The notes under the pieces are model-generated. The model worked only from the letters and a program-made list of their open reading frames with translations. It was not told the DNA's origin and did no database searches. From assembly GCA_020310875.1 (NCBI GenBank), contig CM035433.1, forward strand, positions 109,180,952-109,244,951: DNA of 64,000 bases, in the 5' to 3' direction. The DNA is from Ceratopteris richardii. Lineage: Eukaryota; Streptophyta; Polypodiopsida; Polypodiales; Pteridaceae. The stretch's first letter is position 1; each line of letters begins with the position of its first letter. The position numbers and the translations under genes were made by a program. Shown in pieces: positions 48,540-60,666 of the stretch.

Positions 48540-51500
48540 TTACGACCACCACATGCTTGAGAGATGACTCTCCTCCCAACCAAATGCCTCTATATATAGC
48601 TCTCTCCAGGGGACTACCTTCTTGGGCAGGTGAATGCTAATCATCCAAGTGTCAGCCATGTAACTACATGTGCGCCAAGTGTCCAGTGGATGCTTCTAGA
48701 AGGTTCTAGAGCTCTTTGGGCAAAATACTCTTCCCATGTACCTCATGGGGATTGAACCCAAGACCTCGTCCTTCACACCCTTGAGACTTAACCACTAAGC
48801 TAAGTGGATCACTTGTTCACAAGAGCACAAGACCTCCTAGTAAGTCTAAACTCGAGATCTTTGGTCATACACACGGATGACCAAACGTGTCCGATTTCAG
48901 ATCTGTCTGATCCGGCTAGACCCTTGGATCATAGACTTACTTTATTACATTCTTCCCCCCTTGAAAAAGATTTTTCGTCCTCGAAAATAGAGCTATATAC
49001 ATACTGTAGGCAACCCCCGAGCCTCATGTTCTAAAACTGGAAGAACATGGTCATGTTCTAGAACTGGAAGAACATGTCTCATCTCTGTGGTGGCATCCTT
49101 GCCCAAATGATTCAAAACACTATCTGGTTTTGTACTTTGATGAACGGGACAAAGTACAAACTAGTGAAGAATAATGAGGGTGGATCTAATGACATCCCTG
49201 GCTAATTCACAGTTTCTGGATGTGCGATCTAGGCACAAACATGTGAACTAGGTGGATTCAAATTACTAGTCCATTTCTAGGCATAACTGGTGCATGGGCT
49301 TAGTAATGAAGGTGGGATTCTTATCCCTCGCAAGACTTTGAGAATTCTTGATTCACTTGAATTTGTTTTTGGAGAACTTGAAGTTTGGTTGTCTCAAACA
49401 TCTAACTTGGATGTTTATACAATGGTTTACTTTGATCCAACAGTTACTTGATTTTTCTACCCGACTAGAGGACTACTTTGTCCTAATGAGTTGAAAAAAA
49501 TCCTATGTAAACTGTACCAGAAAGTTACCATTTTCTTTGAGTCAACCATACTATAACTTGCCCAATTCAAATTCAAAATGGAAATTATCCAACTTAGGAC
49601 ACTTTTCTCAAAGACTTTAACTGAAAGTTCTTGGGAATTGTCAATCTGATGAGCAATTCCTAACTTCCCTATTCTAGAGTATACTGGACTCTAGGAAATT
49701 ATTTATGCTATAACTTGAAGCAAACTCAAATAAATAAGTCCACTTAGACTTATTTTCTTTTGAAGATTGAAAAGGTTCTTGTACATAACATCTAACTACG
49801 ATGTTCAAATTAGTTATCTAATTCCAACTGGCTAACCCTGGTCTTTTGCAAAAGGAATCAGATACCATGTCTGAGCCAATTCCAAAAGATTTGGAAAGCA
49901 GAAAGGAATAACTAAAACTCTGTACAACCATTTCAAACTTCGAACATACATAAACTTGTTATGAGTCAAAGTCTACTTGACTCATGACTTTAACTTTCCA
50001 ACGATCAATTTCAACAAGGTATTGAAGCATTGTCTTTATCTTTAAGAGAAATAAGCTGGATTCTCAAAAAAGATTTAAAGAAAACATCATCCAACCACAA
50101 GATACTAGTGTGGTAACCAACGATCGATGATTTTAGTTTTCAAATAATGCTTCACTTGAGACTAAGTTCAAATCCAATTCAATCTTTCTGACTCCTTACT
50201 AGTAATGCAATTCTTATGCATTTCTTTGAGTCAAAAGAGTGAATCTTCCAAGTTATACTAGAAACTTGGTGCTTGACTTAGTCAATCAAATCCTTGGTTG
50301 AAAAGAGCAACTCAAAGTCAAAGTCCAACTTCTTTCAGAAATTTATCAAATATTTCTGATCAATAACACTTAAGCTTGAAGTGTTTTAAGAAAATCTTGG
50401 AAGTTACTTACTTCATATCTTCAGTTTCCTTGATCTTGAAGTCATCTTGAAGTATCGTAAGATACTACTTTCATCCTTTACGGGATTAAACTTTCCTTGA
50501 AGTCTTAATTCCCTTGAGGATGAAACCTAACTTCAAAAATCCAAACTAGGACTAAAAGATAATTATCATCCCACGGTCCGATGTCCCATACCATCTTTCC
50601 TACATCAATCTGAGTATAAAATCTGGTGTCCCATACCACCCTATTTTATATTCACATTAATGTGTGGGTGATTCTTATCCTAAAGTCTACAACATCTCTT
50701 GATAGAGAACCTTTTAGCTTTAATTCTTGACAAGAATTTTGCAGTTTCAGGCACTATCTCTATCTTGATATTCTAGGGTTTAATCCCTCATGATCGTTTC
50801 ACGATCTTGTACTTTAACCTTGGGAACTTGAAAACCTTTAATAGAATATCTCCAATCCTTTTTGCTAGGGTTTTTCAAATGAAAACCAATCAGAATTCCA
50901 AGTTCTTGAATTTCTCAAATTCAAGTTTAATTGATTATTCTTGACCAATTTTGTAGCGACAAGAGCTTTTCACTTCTTGTCTTTAGATTCCTTTTTCACT
51001 ATTGCTTTAGGTACCTATCTCGGCCGAGACTTTTACAGGAATCTCTCTACTGCTTAAGTCTAAGCATCCACTCATGCTTTTTGAATTTGTACCAAAATCC
51101 CTTTAATAAGGATAGGCAAACACTTATGTTTTACCTTCCACAGACTTAAGTACCATTTACAGGGTTTGCAGACTACATTTTTGGAATTTCTTCACTCTGT
51201 TCAGACTTGGAACAGCTTACTTTTTCACAATTTTCCATTCGATAAATGGAACTTGAGTGAATCATTCCTAATGGAATTTTTACTGCCAATACTTGGGCAA
51301 TCTATAGAGTAGTTCTAGTCGCACATTCTTGGACAATCATGGCCAAGTTTGATCAATTCTGGGTGATACTTGCGACAAAAATAAAGACTTAGTCTTTATC
51401 TTTAAGATCTCTTAAACTATCTTAAGCTTCTTTGCTTACCTGCAGGATTTTAGAGATCTTTCCCTCAACTCAAGTCCAAGCATTTTCTAATGCTTTTCAG

Positions 51501-51690
51501 ATTCCAAAGCTAAGAATCTTTGATATACCGTTAGGTTATATCACTTATTTGGACTTAAATACCAAAAACTGATGGTTAGGGATTTGCTAGGAACTACTTG
51601 CTATAAAACTTTTCTTGAAAGATGCTAGTCTCACATCTGGGAAGATTTTTCTTTCAAGAATTTTTTGATTCCTACCAAGGAATCAAGTAA
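48540..51690 (-). mobile_element. Family-C3 LTR plus long non-coding internal region
   Basis: On the minus strand, non-coding internal sequence (51690-48950) ends in a purine tract (aaggggggaagaa) and an LTR starts at 48949 (TGTAATAAAG). The LTR extends to about 48540 with a TATA-like ctatatataga near 48595 and an internal tRNA-like segment. The last internal bases resemble the end of plant Gypsy pol (ttcgaggacgaaaaat). The internal region aligns with 12186-14870 (family C1). No protein is recognised over 2.7 kb. The left edge abuts Gypsy-E and the right edge abuts Copia-B2, so it is a broken copy. Confidence 0.6.
48747..48802 (-). other. tRNA-like A and B boxes inside the family-C LTR
   Basis: On the minus strand an A-box-like tagcttagtgg (48802-48792) is followed about 33 bp later by a B-box-like gggttcaatcccc (48759-48747), the spacing of an RNA polymerase III tRNA promoter. 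No acceptor-stem pairing is evident, so it is not a tRNA gene. Degenerate versions sit at the matching place in family C2 (about 20335-20385) and C1 (about 7190-7235). Confidence 0.55.
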
Positions 51691-51699
51691 TATTAAGCT

Positions 51700-54600
51700 A
51701 TTGATTCATCTTGGAAGCTAGGTCAATGTTAAATGAGAAAAAATTACCTAACTATTTGTGGGTAGAGAGTGTATCTACTGCCACTTATTTGGTAAACAGG
51801 TTGCCATCCTACTCTCTTGATGGGATGACCCCTTATGAAGCATGGCATGGTAGAAGACCTTCACTTGATCATTGCAGGATCTTTGGATGTGTAGCATATG
51901 TGCATATCCCTTCACAGAATAAGAGGTAAGCTAGACCCTAAGGCAGAGAAGTGCATGTTCATTGGATATGATCTAAATGAGAAAGGTTACAGGTTCTACA
52001 ATCCTTCAAACAAGGGATTCATGGTCAGTAGAGATGTTGTCTTTGATGAAAATGACTCTTGGTTTGATAGTGAATGCAGGAAGGTAAAACTACCTTATGA
52101 CTTGGAAGAGGAGTTTCCAAGCCTCACTAAGGAGGAGCCTACTTAGAATGAAGACACCAATTCAGATGATGAGGACATCATCAACCTTGAAGAGTTCAAA
52201 GCATGGAAGTCCAAATGCAAACTCAAGATGAAGAAATTGGAAGATATACCTGAATCTTCCAACCAAGCAATTATGAGATCACAAAAGGAAAGCAAGAAAC
52301 CAATCAGATATGGGTATGACACTTCTGTTGTTACTAAGAACTCAGTTTATCTTGCAAAAGATTTATCACTTGAAGAATCAGCATTATATGAAGAGGATAA
52401 GACCAAGGCAAAATGGAAGGAAGCTATGGATTAGGAGATTGAAGCACTCAAGGAGAATGATACTTGGGAACTAGTACCAAAGAAGGGGTCTATGAAGATA
52501 ATTGGCTCTAGATGGATCTAGAAAATAAAAAGAAATTCAGATGGATCAATAAGCAGGTACAAAGTTAGACTTGTGGCCAAGGGTTTTGCACAAACCCAAG
52601 GCATTGATTATGAAGAAACATTCTCACCTGTGGCCAAAATGCCAACCATAAGGGTATTGGTAAGTGTGGCTGCATCAAAGAATTGGAACATGTATCAGTT
52701 GGATGTAAAAAATGCATTTCTGAATGGCTGGATTTCAGAGGAGGTGTACATGTCACAACCTCCTGGCTATGAGGATCCAAAAGAGGTAACATATGTATGC
52801 AAATTGAATAAAGCTCTTTATGGATTGAAGCAGGCACCTAGAGCATGGAACCATAGGATGACCACATATCTTCAGGACCAAGGTTTTGTCATGAGTAAAG
52901 CAGATACTTCTCTATTCATCAAGAGAAGTAATTCAGAGGTAATATACCTATGTGTATATGTTGATGATATCATACTTACAGGTAATGATGCTAATGACAT
53001 CAAACAGATCAAGAATCAGATGATGAAGGAGTTCAAAATTAGTGACCTTGGATCACTAAAATATTTTCTTGGACTTGAGTTAGTCTATACTAACTATGGA
53101 GTTTACATTACTCAGAGAAAGTATATACAGGATATGTTGAAGAAGTTTCATTTGGAGGATGCCAAAGTTGCAAGTACTCCAATGGAGGTAAACCTAAAAT
53201 TAAGTGCTTATGAAGGTGATATACTTGAGGACATTAGGGCACCTCACTTGGAGGCTTCCAAAAGGATCTTGAAGCACCTTAAGGGTAGTCAACATCATGG
53301 TTTGTATTTTCCTTATACATCAGACTTGGACATCAAAATTTATTCAGATGTAGATTGGGTAGGATGCAAAGATGATAGGAGGATTACCTCAGGATACCTT
53401 TCATTTGCAGGTGATAAGCCAATATCATGGTATTCAAAGAAGCAACCTACTATTGCTTTATCTTCTACAGAGGCAGAGTATAGAGGATTGGCTAATGCTA
53501 CTCAAGGGGCCATATGGATCAGATTGTTGTATACAGAATTGGGCTTGCATACTACATCTCCAATGATCTTTGGAGATAATACAAGCTCATTACATCTTGC
53601 AACTAACCCTATTTATCATGCTAGGACCAAACATATAGAGGTCCACTATCATTATGTGAGAGAGAAGCTATTAAGCAAGGATATTCAACTAGCATATGTA
53701 TCAATTAACATGCAATGTGCAGATTTGTTGACTAAAGCATTAGATGGTACAAAATTTTGTAGGTTCAAATCAATGATTGGATTGCAGGACATTCATTAAG
53801 ATTAAAGATGAAGACCAAGCCAAAATGTTTGGCTTGAGGGGGAGCTGTTGGTGCAAAGTCCAAGCCCACACATTTGGCTTGAGGTTCATAAAGGTGTGAA
53901 GTTCCATGAAAACCATTGCTAGTGGAGATTTACGTCTTTACCTTTGTAAAAGTCATTTCTTTTTTACTTGAGAATATTTGTAATCACCTACCAAAAAGTC
54001 GTGGACTTGATTAGTTGGAAATTAACAACTACATTGAGCAAATATCTCCTAGAATGAAGGTTCACTTTTAGATAGAGCCAAAATTTGAATTCAAATTCAA
54101 ATTTGAACTCAATTCTTATATAAACTCAATTGAAAATAGTCGCAATTAGAGCAGTCATTTCCCAAGCTCTCCATTGCCATTGTGAATGTGTGTAAGGCCT
54201 ACATTGTAGCCTACACTAATCTCTATCATAAGGCTATGATTACCAAGCCTATGATCTTGTACAACATTTTTCATTAATACATTATACCTACATTGTTGAT
54301 CTATGATATCTCTGTTTTTCATTTCTCATTGTCGACTTGTGCGCTCATATCTCACTCATTGCTCCACCAAATTCAATGATCTATAGCTTGTTGGAATCAA
54401 CTCCAAGTTATCTACATGCTGACAAAGTTTGACACAAATCCAATCAACCAATTTGGAGAAAAGCATGTCGAATAACTCACTGGTCAAACTCTGCAGAGGT
54501 CCTAAAAAATCGGGGGTAATGATTAATTTGTTAAATTGCTTTCTCTGTGTATAGTGGATCATTTCAAGTGATTCCACTTGTAATCATTAGCTTACTAATC

Positions 54601-54899
54601 TAATTAGATACCTCTAAAATGAATTTTTCTAATTCCTACTATACTAGTAGCACTGAGCATTACAAGCAGCAAGTGTATGATCCAAAATAGAAGGTTTTCT
54701 TGGATTCTTCTATTTAGAAGTAGTATGTTTTGAATCAATCTTTTCATACATCATTTCCAAAGTACATAGGCACTTTTATGGTGTCATTGCAAAGCTAAGA
54801 GGCTCCACATATCAACTCTGAAGCTACAAGGGGCTGGTACTAAGCAGGAGTTGGTAGTACCTACTCATCACTTGGAGTGTCCATCCATCTTTCCCAACA
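51700..54899 (+). mobile_element. Copia-B2, broken Copia element (integrase end to 3' LTR)
   Basis: Parts: end of the integrase (from about 51700; RSMLNEKKLPNYLWVESV), linker, reverse transcriptase (about 52480-53100; [18 protein letters not shown] and YVDDIIL at about 52960), RNase H (about 53330-53790; SSTEAEYRGLANATQ), polypurine tract 53831-53845, and 3' LTR 53846-54899. It is the same family as Copia-B1 and a relative of Copia-G. It is broken, with several breaks, and the first half is absent. The base next to the LTR starts ACATG, with no matching copy found on the left. Confidence 0.85.
53846..54899 (+). repeat. 3' LTR of Copia-B2
   Basis: It starts TGTTGGTGCAAAG right after the polypurine tract and ends TTTCCCAACA. 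It is collinear with the LTR sequence at 7476-8509, sharing for example ctaaaaaatcgggggtaa near 54503 versus ctaaaaagtcgggggtaa near 8143. Confidence 0.85.
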
Positions 54900-57841
54900 A
54901 CATGTACATATGCAATACAACCAAATACTTTCATATGTGATAAGCTTGGCTTTTTACCTCTAAACTTCTCTTTATGTGTAACTTGATGTATAGCAGTAGT
55001 CGGAGTTCTATTCATGATGTATATAACAATATGCACATCTTCTGCCCAATAACAATGAGGCATATTCTTCTTAGCTATCAAAGCTCTTGCTATTTCTACA
55101 AGATGTCTTTTTTTGCATTCAGCAACACCATTCTATTGTGGTGTGTACCTGCATGAAAATTGATGTCAAATTCCATGATTTTTAAGAAAGTTGCTGAACT
55201 CATTTGACATGTATTCACCTCCTCCATCAAACCTTAATGTCTAAATATACTTTCTTTTTTGCTTTTCCACCATGGACTTAAAATTCTTGAAGTGAGTGAA
55301 CACCTCACTCTTCTCTTTCATGAAATATACCCATACTTTTTGTGTATGATCATCAATGAAAGTAACATAAAACTTGCAACCACCCATAGATGTGGTCTTG
55401 TAGGACCTCAAACATCTGTATGTACTATTTCTAGTACATTCTCACTAACATGCTTGTCATGCGAAAATGATGCTCGTGACTGTTTACCAAATTGACATGT
55501 TGCATATACCTTTTGCATTTCTACAACTTTGAGATTTGGAAGTCCATTGACAATCTCCTTTGACTACATCAATTTCAGCCTCTGCACGTTTGCACATCCA
55601 ATTCGTTTGTGCCATATCTCTATATCAACAACAACTCCTCCACCTTTTGCAAACATGGCTACATTCATTTTAGGAATTTTCACATTTAAGATGAACATCT
55701 TACCCACTTTGTTTCTTTTGGAAATCAATCTTCCATCCTGTTTGTACTCTTCTACATATAGCCCATTAGCATTCAACCTGACTTGTAATCCCTGGTCAAC
55801 CATTTGTCCAACAAAAACTAGATTCTTTGTTATATTTGGAACATGGAGCACATCAGCAAGATGTTTTACCTTTCCATCCTCCATAGACAATACTATGTTT
55901 CATGTATGCTCGATAGGGTGTGATGTACCATCACCTGTTTCAACATATCCAGGAACTGGCAATTTCTCTACAAAGTACTAAATCATTCCGCATGATTGGT
56001 CATGTGATTTGAATCATTTGATTCAACATACCAGACATTATCATTCAATTTTGAAACATTAGTAGACATTGTATTCATCATGTGATGTTGAACCATGAAC
56101 AACTTCTCAGAATCATCTGTACTTGTGGATGCATAGTTGTTTTGCTACCTTCTGTTATTTTGATTTTTCAACCTACAATCATGTTCAAAGTGTCTAGGTT
56201 TACCACAATTCCAATATCCTTTACTATCATTAGTTGAATCATTTCTTTGGAAATTTCTGTGGCCTCTTTGGCTCACCCTACCTCCAAACTATCCTCTACC
56301 TCTTGCATGATTTTGTTGTTGACATTGGTCTTGGTTATTGTGTCCTCTTCCACTTCTAAAGCCTCTACCTCTGCCTCTTCCTATGGTAGAGTAGAATACC
56401 TACTCAGAATTAGGTTTTCCTTGGGAGTTGGAGTCCTCACCAAGATTCTTTTCTTCAATAATCAACATGGACACTAGATCAACAAAATTCAGAATATTTT
56501 CCCTAGTCTAAATAGACATTCTAAATTGCTTATATGCAGCTCCTAAACCACAAAGGCATACTTCCACCTTATCATCATCATCTACATTCACACCAATAGA
56601 TGCAAGTGACTCACATATGCTTTTGATTTTCAGGGTGTAGCCACTTACTGAGATGCCCTTTTTCTCTAGTGTATGCAAATCGTTCTTGAGTTGCAATTTT
56701 TGTGCCTTTGTATTGGTTTCATACAATGTGGGAAGAAGATTGTTCCAAGCCTCTTTCGGAGTCTTGACATCCTATATGTGCCCAATCATGCTATCTTGTA
56801 TGCTAACAAATAGCCAATACATTACCTTTCGTGCTCCTTGATTCCATTCTTTGTACGCTCTTAACTAGTCTGTAGTTCGATTTTATTCTCTTCTTCAATG
56901 TACTTCCAGTAGCCTTTTCCCATTACAAAATTCATCGTTTTGAATCTCCAAGCATGGAAGTTGTTCTTATCCAGCTTATCGCTCATAAACTGACTCATTC
57001 CATCTGCGTTTGTCATTTCTGTAGCAATTCACAACACCGCAAAACACTACAAGTAGCACTTCTGCTTGAACACTACTGCACTATGACGTGACAATTCGAT
57101 CTCAAAAAAACACAGTTTTTTTGTATCAATAGTACACAGAATTGCTTGAAATTCTACACCTGGAATATACGAGTGTTGGCAAACATGGCGCAAGTTACAA
57201 TTCTGCAAACTGATCTGGTTTTTCTATGGGCCCCACCTTGTGAGCTCAAAACAAAGGTCGAGATGGCTTCGAAACTCTAATATGACAAAAACGAGTGACC
57301 CTAAGGGGATAACTCGCAAAAAACATTTGATGTCTCTATGTTTTGTAGCAATCTGAGGTCATTTGTGAATCACACTTTCTCCATGCCTTCTCACATACTC
57401 TTCACCATTGGCCTTCTCCACGAGCTCTTTGCAACCACACTGGCTCTGATACCGTGTCACAAGGAAGGAGATAAGGAAGAGAGCTCACACACACACACAC
57501 ACACACACTCACAATCAAAGATAAGCACACACACAGATTGAGGCAAGGAAGAATGATCTTCTTCTTCTTCTATTACATAAAATGAATGTACAAGAATGAC
57601 CTAAAAACAACAATACAACTAGTGCAATATATGAAGAACAATGCATAAGGAAAAACCTAATGTCCGTGAATGAGTGAAATGGTAAGAAAACAAATGTGCC
57701 TTCACTCTCGGTAGATAAATCTAGTAAAGCTCAATGAAGTATCCCTGACATATACTGGCGTGACCACTATACATGTCAGAGAAATGAAAAACGGATACAT
57801 GTCATCCTGGATCATCACATGTTGAGCTTGATATCTCAACA
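54900..57841 (-). mobile_element. Copia-A2, broken Copia element (LTR to integrase)
   Basis: On the minus strand: LTR 57841-57455, primer site cggtatcagagcc just inside, gag (about 57010-56250; TLEKKGISVSGYTLKIKSIC), an Arg/Gly-rich and zinc-knuckle region (about 56400-56160), protease area (about 56050), GAG-pre-integrase (55890-55570; LADVLHVPNITKNLVFVGQM) and integrase (to about 54900; MNRTPTTAIH). It is the same LTR family as Copia-A1. It is broken, with several breaks, and the pol end is absent. Confidence 0.8.
57455..57841 (-). repeat. 5' LTR of Copia-A2
   Basis: On the minus strand it starts TGTTGAGATATCAAG (57841) and ends at 57455 next to the primer site. It is collinear with 2127-2483. 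A CA microsatellite (about 57486-57510) has expanded inside it. Confidence 0.85.
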
Positions 57842-59120
57842 CACCTCTCATATCATTTTTAGAATTGTAGTGTTTGTCATTTTCAACATGTGCAAGAGAT
57901 ATTTTTATTGTATAGTCAGGATTTTGAGGATTGTACAACTATTTCATCTGATGTATACTTTCATGCTAGAAATGAAAATATGGACAGGACTTTCTACTCT
58001 TGTTTCTTGCAAGAGTGTGTTGTTAAAAGTTTTAAAGATCTTATGTTTGAATTTAGAGATGTTTTTCCTATTGACTTACCTAGAGGGCTACCACCTGAGA
58101 GAGGGGACATTGACCATGCTATTGAGGTAGTTACTAACACTAACCCTATTTGTAAGCCACCTTATAGGCTTAGTGTTTCTCAGCATGAAGAAGTTGAGAG
58201 GAAACTACATGACTATTTAGATAAGGGCTTCATTAGACCTAGTAACTCACCTTGGGCATCACCAATGCTCCTAGTTAAGAAGATGGATGGCTCTATGAGA
58301 TTATGCATAGAATATAGAGCATTAAATAAAGTAAAAATAAAAAATAGGTTTCCAATGCCTAGATTGGAAGACCTATTTGATCAGTTACATCAAGCTAGGT
58401 TTTACCAAGCTTAACCTTACATCAAGGTATCATCAAATTAGGATTAGGGCAGAGGATGTCCCTAAAACTACATTCAAGACTAGATAGTAGATATGGGCAC
58501 TATGAGTTTTTGGAAATGCCATTTGGTCTCACCAATGTTCCTAGCACTTTCATGAAGCTCATGAATGGTGTATTATGGCCTTATCTAGGGTAGTTTGTAG
58601 TAGATTTCCTAGATGATATTCTGATCTATAGTGGATCAGGAGCACTTAGAACACTTACAAAAAGTATTCCAAGTGTTAAGGGAAAATTCACTTTGTCAAG
58701 GAGTCAAAGTGTGAATTTTTCAATACAACGGTTAGATAGCTTGTACATATAGTCTCCCAAAACAGAATCCAGATGGATCCTAAAAAAAGTAAGGGCTATC
58801 ATGGAATGGACACATCCAGAAACCTAGAAGAGCTACAGATCTTCCTAGGTTTATTAGGCTTCTATCAAAGAGGGGAGTGTTGCTTCTATAAATTCTCTCT
58901 TTCTCAAAGACCTTCCAATACCATTTTTGAGGACAAAAATGGAGTTAAGGGGAAGGAAATGTAACATGGGAAGTGGTGTGAACCACCTCTTGGTCATATT
59001 GAGATAGTATGCACATGAGTGCCAAGTGGCACTCATGTGAGAGGAAATGTGTTACTACCTTTGTGGGTAATTAGAAGGGAGAGGATGTATAGAGGCTCGC
59101 ACGGTTGGGCGGTAGAGAAA
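57842..59120 (+). mobile_element. Gypsy-D2, broken Gypsy fragment
   Basis: Reverse transcriptase begins near 58050 ([37 protein letters not shown], then [28 protein letters not shown]). The second half of the domain follows to about 58870. The end-of-pol segment with a purine tract (aaggggaaggaaa) then leads into an LTR start at 58960 (TGTAACATGGG). It matches Gypsy-D1 at the LTR junction. It is broken in many places, and the integrase is absent. Confidence 0.75.
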
Positions 59121-60180
59121 ATCATTGATCTCCATGTGTCAGAGAGTTGAATTTTTCTAGGAGAACTCCAAAATGGAGGGGGTCATCAAGAGCAGAGGCT
59201 ACAATATTCCATCTTTTACTTGAATCCAAAGAAAACAAAGCTCTCATTGCACCCATGTTTGCTACTAGACCAAAAGTTTCCTCATAGCCCAATCCTTGAG
59301 TTTGAGAATATCTTTTTGCTACAATTCTAGCTTTATATTTTTGATACATTACCATTACTATTTCTTTTAATCTTAGAAGCCCATTTGCAAACAATTACCT
59401 TTTGCTTTGGTGTCTTTAGAACTAAAATCCAAGTCTTTTTATCTTGTCGTGCATCCATTTCTTCTTCATTGCCTTCTCCCACTTGTCATTTCATTTTGCT
59501 TCTTCATAACATGTAGGTTCATCTTCTTGCTCAAACTTTGTCATAAAAGCATAGTGAGTATTCATAAAACATTTAAAAGTATACCTTTGATGTTTCTTAC
59601 TCACTCTTGAAGTTCTTCGTATTAACATTTTTATTAAGAATCTTTGATGATTCTCCATACTTATATATTCTACCAACTTCTTCTCCTTCATCATTATCTT
59701 CAACAAGTTTGACTTTACCTTTACTTTTAACACTTGGAGGTGACATGAATTGATCTTAAATTAAATGGTAGCCCTCTTTCTTCATTCAAATCTACTTTCA
59801 TCACTTAAAGTTCTTGTGGGATGATGTAAGCACTTATCTCCTTCAACCATATTTTCTTTGTATTCATCTATGAACCGCAAAATTTTTTTATCTGTATACC
59901 ATGTAAGTGATTTATCAAAGTTTACACATTAAAAAAAAAAACACCTTAATGGATGAAGATTATAGAATCTATATCTTCTTTGATTATCTGCATAACCAAT
60001 AAATATACACTTTTTTTATTCCAAATGGAGATTCGATCTCACTTCACTAGGTACATGCACATAAAATATGCAACCAAATACTTAAAAATGGCTTACACTT
60101 GGTTTCCTTCAATGTTGTTAGGAGCCAATGTGGAGGACCACAATTTCTTGTACATTTATGTAATGGTAAAAGGGATTTAT
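59121..60180 (-). mobile_element. Copia fragment, strongly decayed
   Basis: On the minus strand a linker (EDEPTCYEEAK, about 59525-59493) and the start of reverse transcriptase (ARIVAKRYSQTQGLGYEETF, about 59340-59281) are recognisable. Integrase-end sequence lies between about 60150 and 59800. No LTR is seen. It is a fossil fragment. Confidence 0.6.
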
Positions 60181-60666
60181 TGATGCAGAGTTTTCAATAG
60201 TTTCCAGAGTGTAATTTTGGTATATATTGTGAATTCCGAAGTATGAAACAATGTGAAGGTTACGAAGAAGAATGGAAGTAGTTCATTCGTATATGCTACA
60301 TTGTAGAGAAGCGAGTTCGAAAGAAGACGGTACAGAGCGGTGTAGTCCGGAATGCTCTATAATACTGATAGGGAATTGTACTATTCATTCAATATGATGA
60401 GTTCAATGGAAGTGTAAGCAACAATCTTATTAATCAAACGACTATCTTGTGTACCAAAATCTTTTGTCATGGAAGTCTGATTGTGTATGAAGTTTCTAAG
60501 TAATACCCAATGTAATTTGTAATGTAAACCTATGCAGCGCAATCTATAAAAGGAACATAAACGCATATTTATGAGTCCAATTTGTATTCATAAATCCCCA
60601 TTTCTGTACCCATTCCTTTGGACATTTGATGCTGTGTTTTTACCGATGTACAGTACAGTATAAACA
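60181..60666 (+). repeat. 5' LTR of Gypsy-F
   Basis: The candidate LTR runs TGATGCAGAG...TATAAACA with a TATA box (tctataaaagg, about 60543-60553). It is followed by tttggcaatcac, which resembles the diverged tRNA-Asp-type primer site of Tat/Athila-like elements. The other LTR is outside the window, so the ends are inferred. Confidence 0.6.

Noticed and set aside
48747-48802. A tRNA gene
   Set aside because: A- and B-box-like words are present, but no cloverleaf with paired acceptor stem or clear anticodon stem could be drawn, and the segment lies within an LTR shared by other copies.
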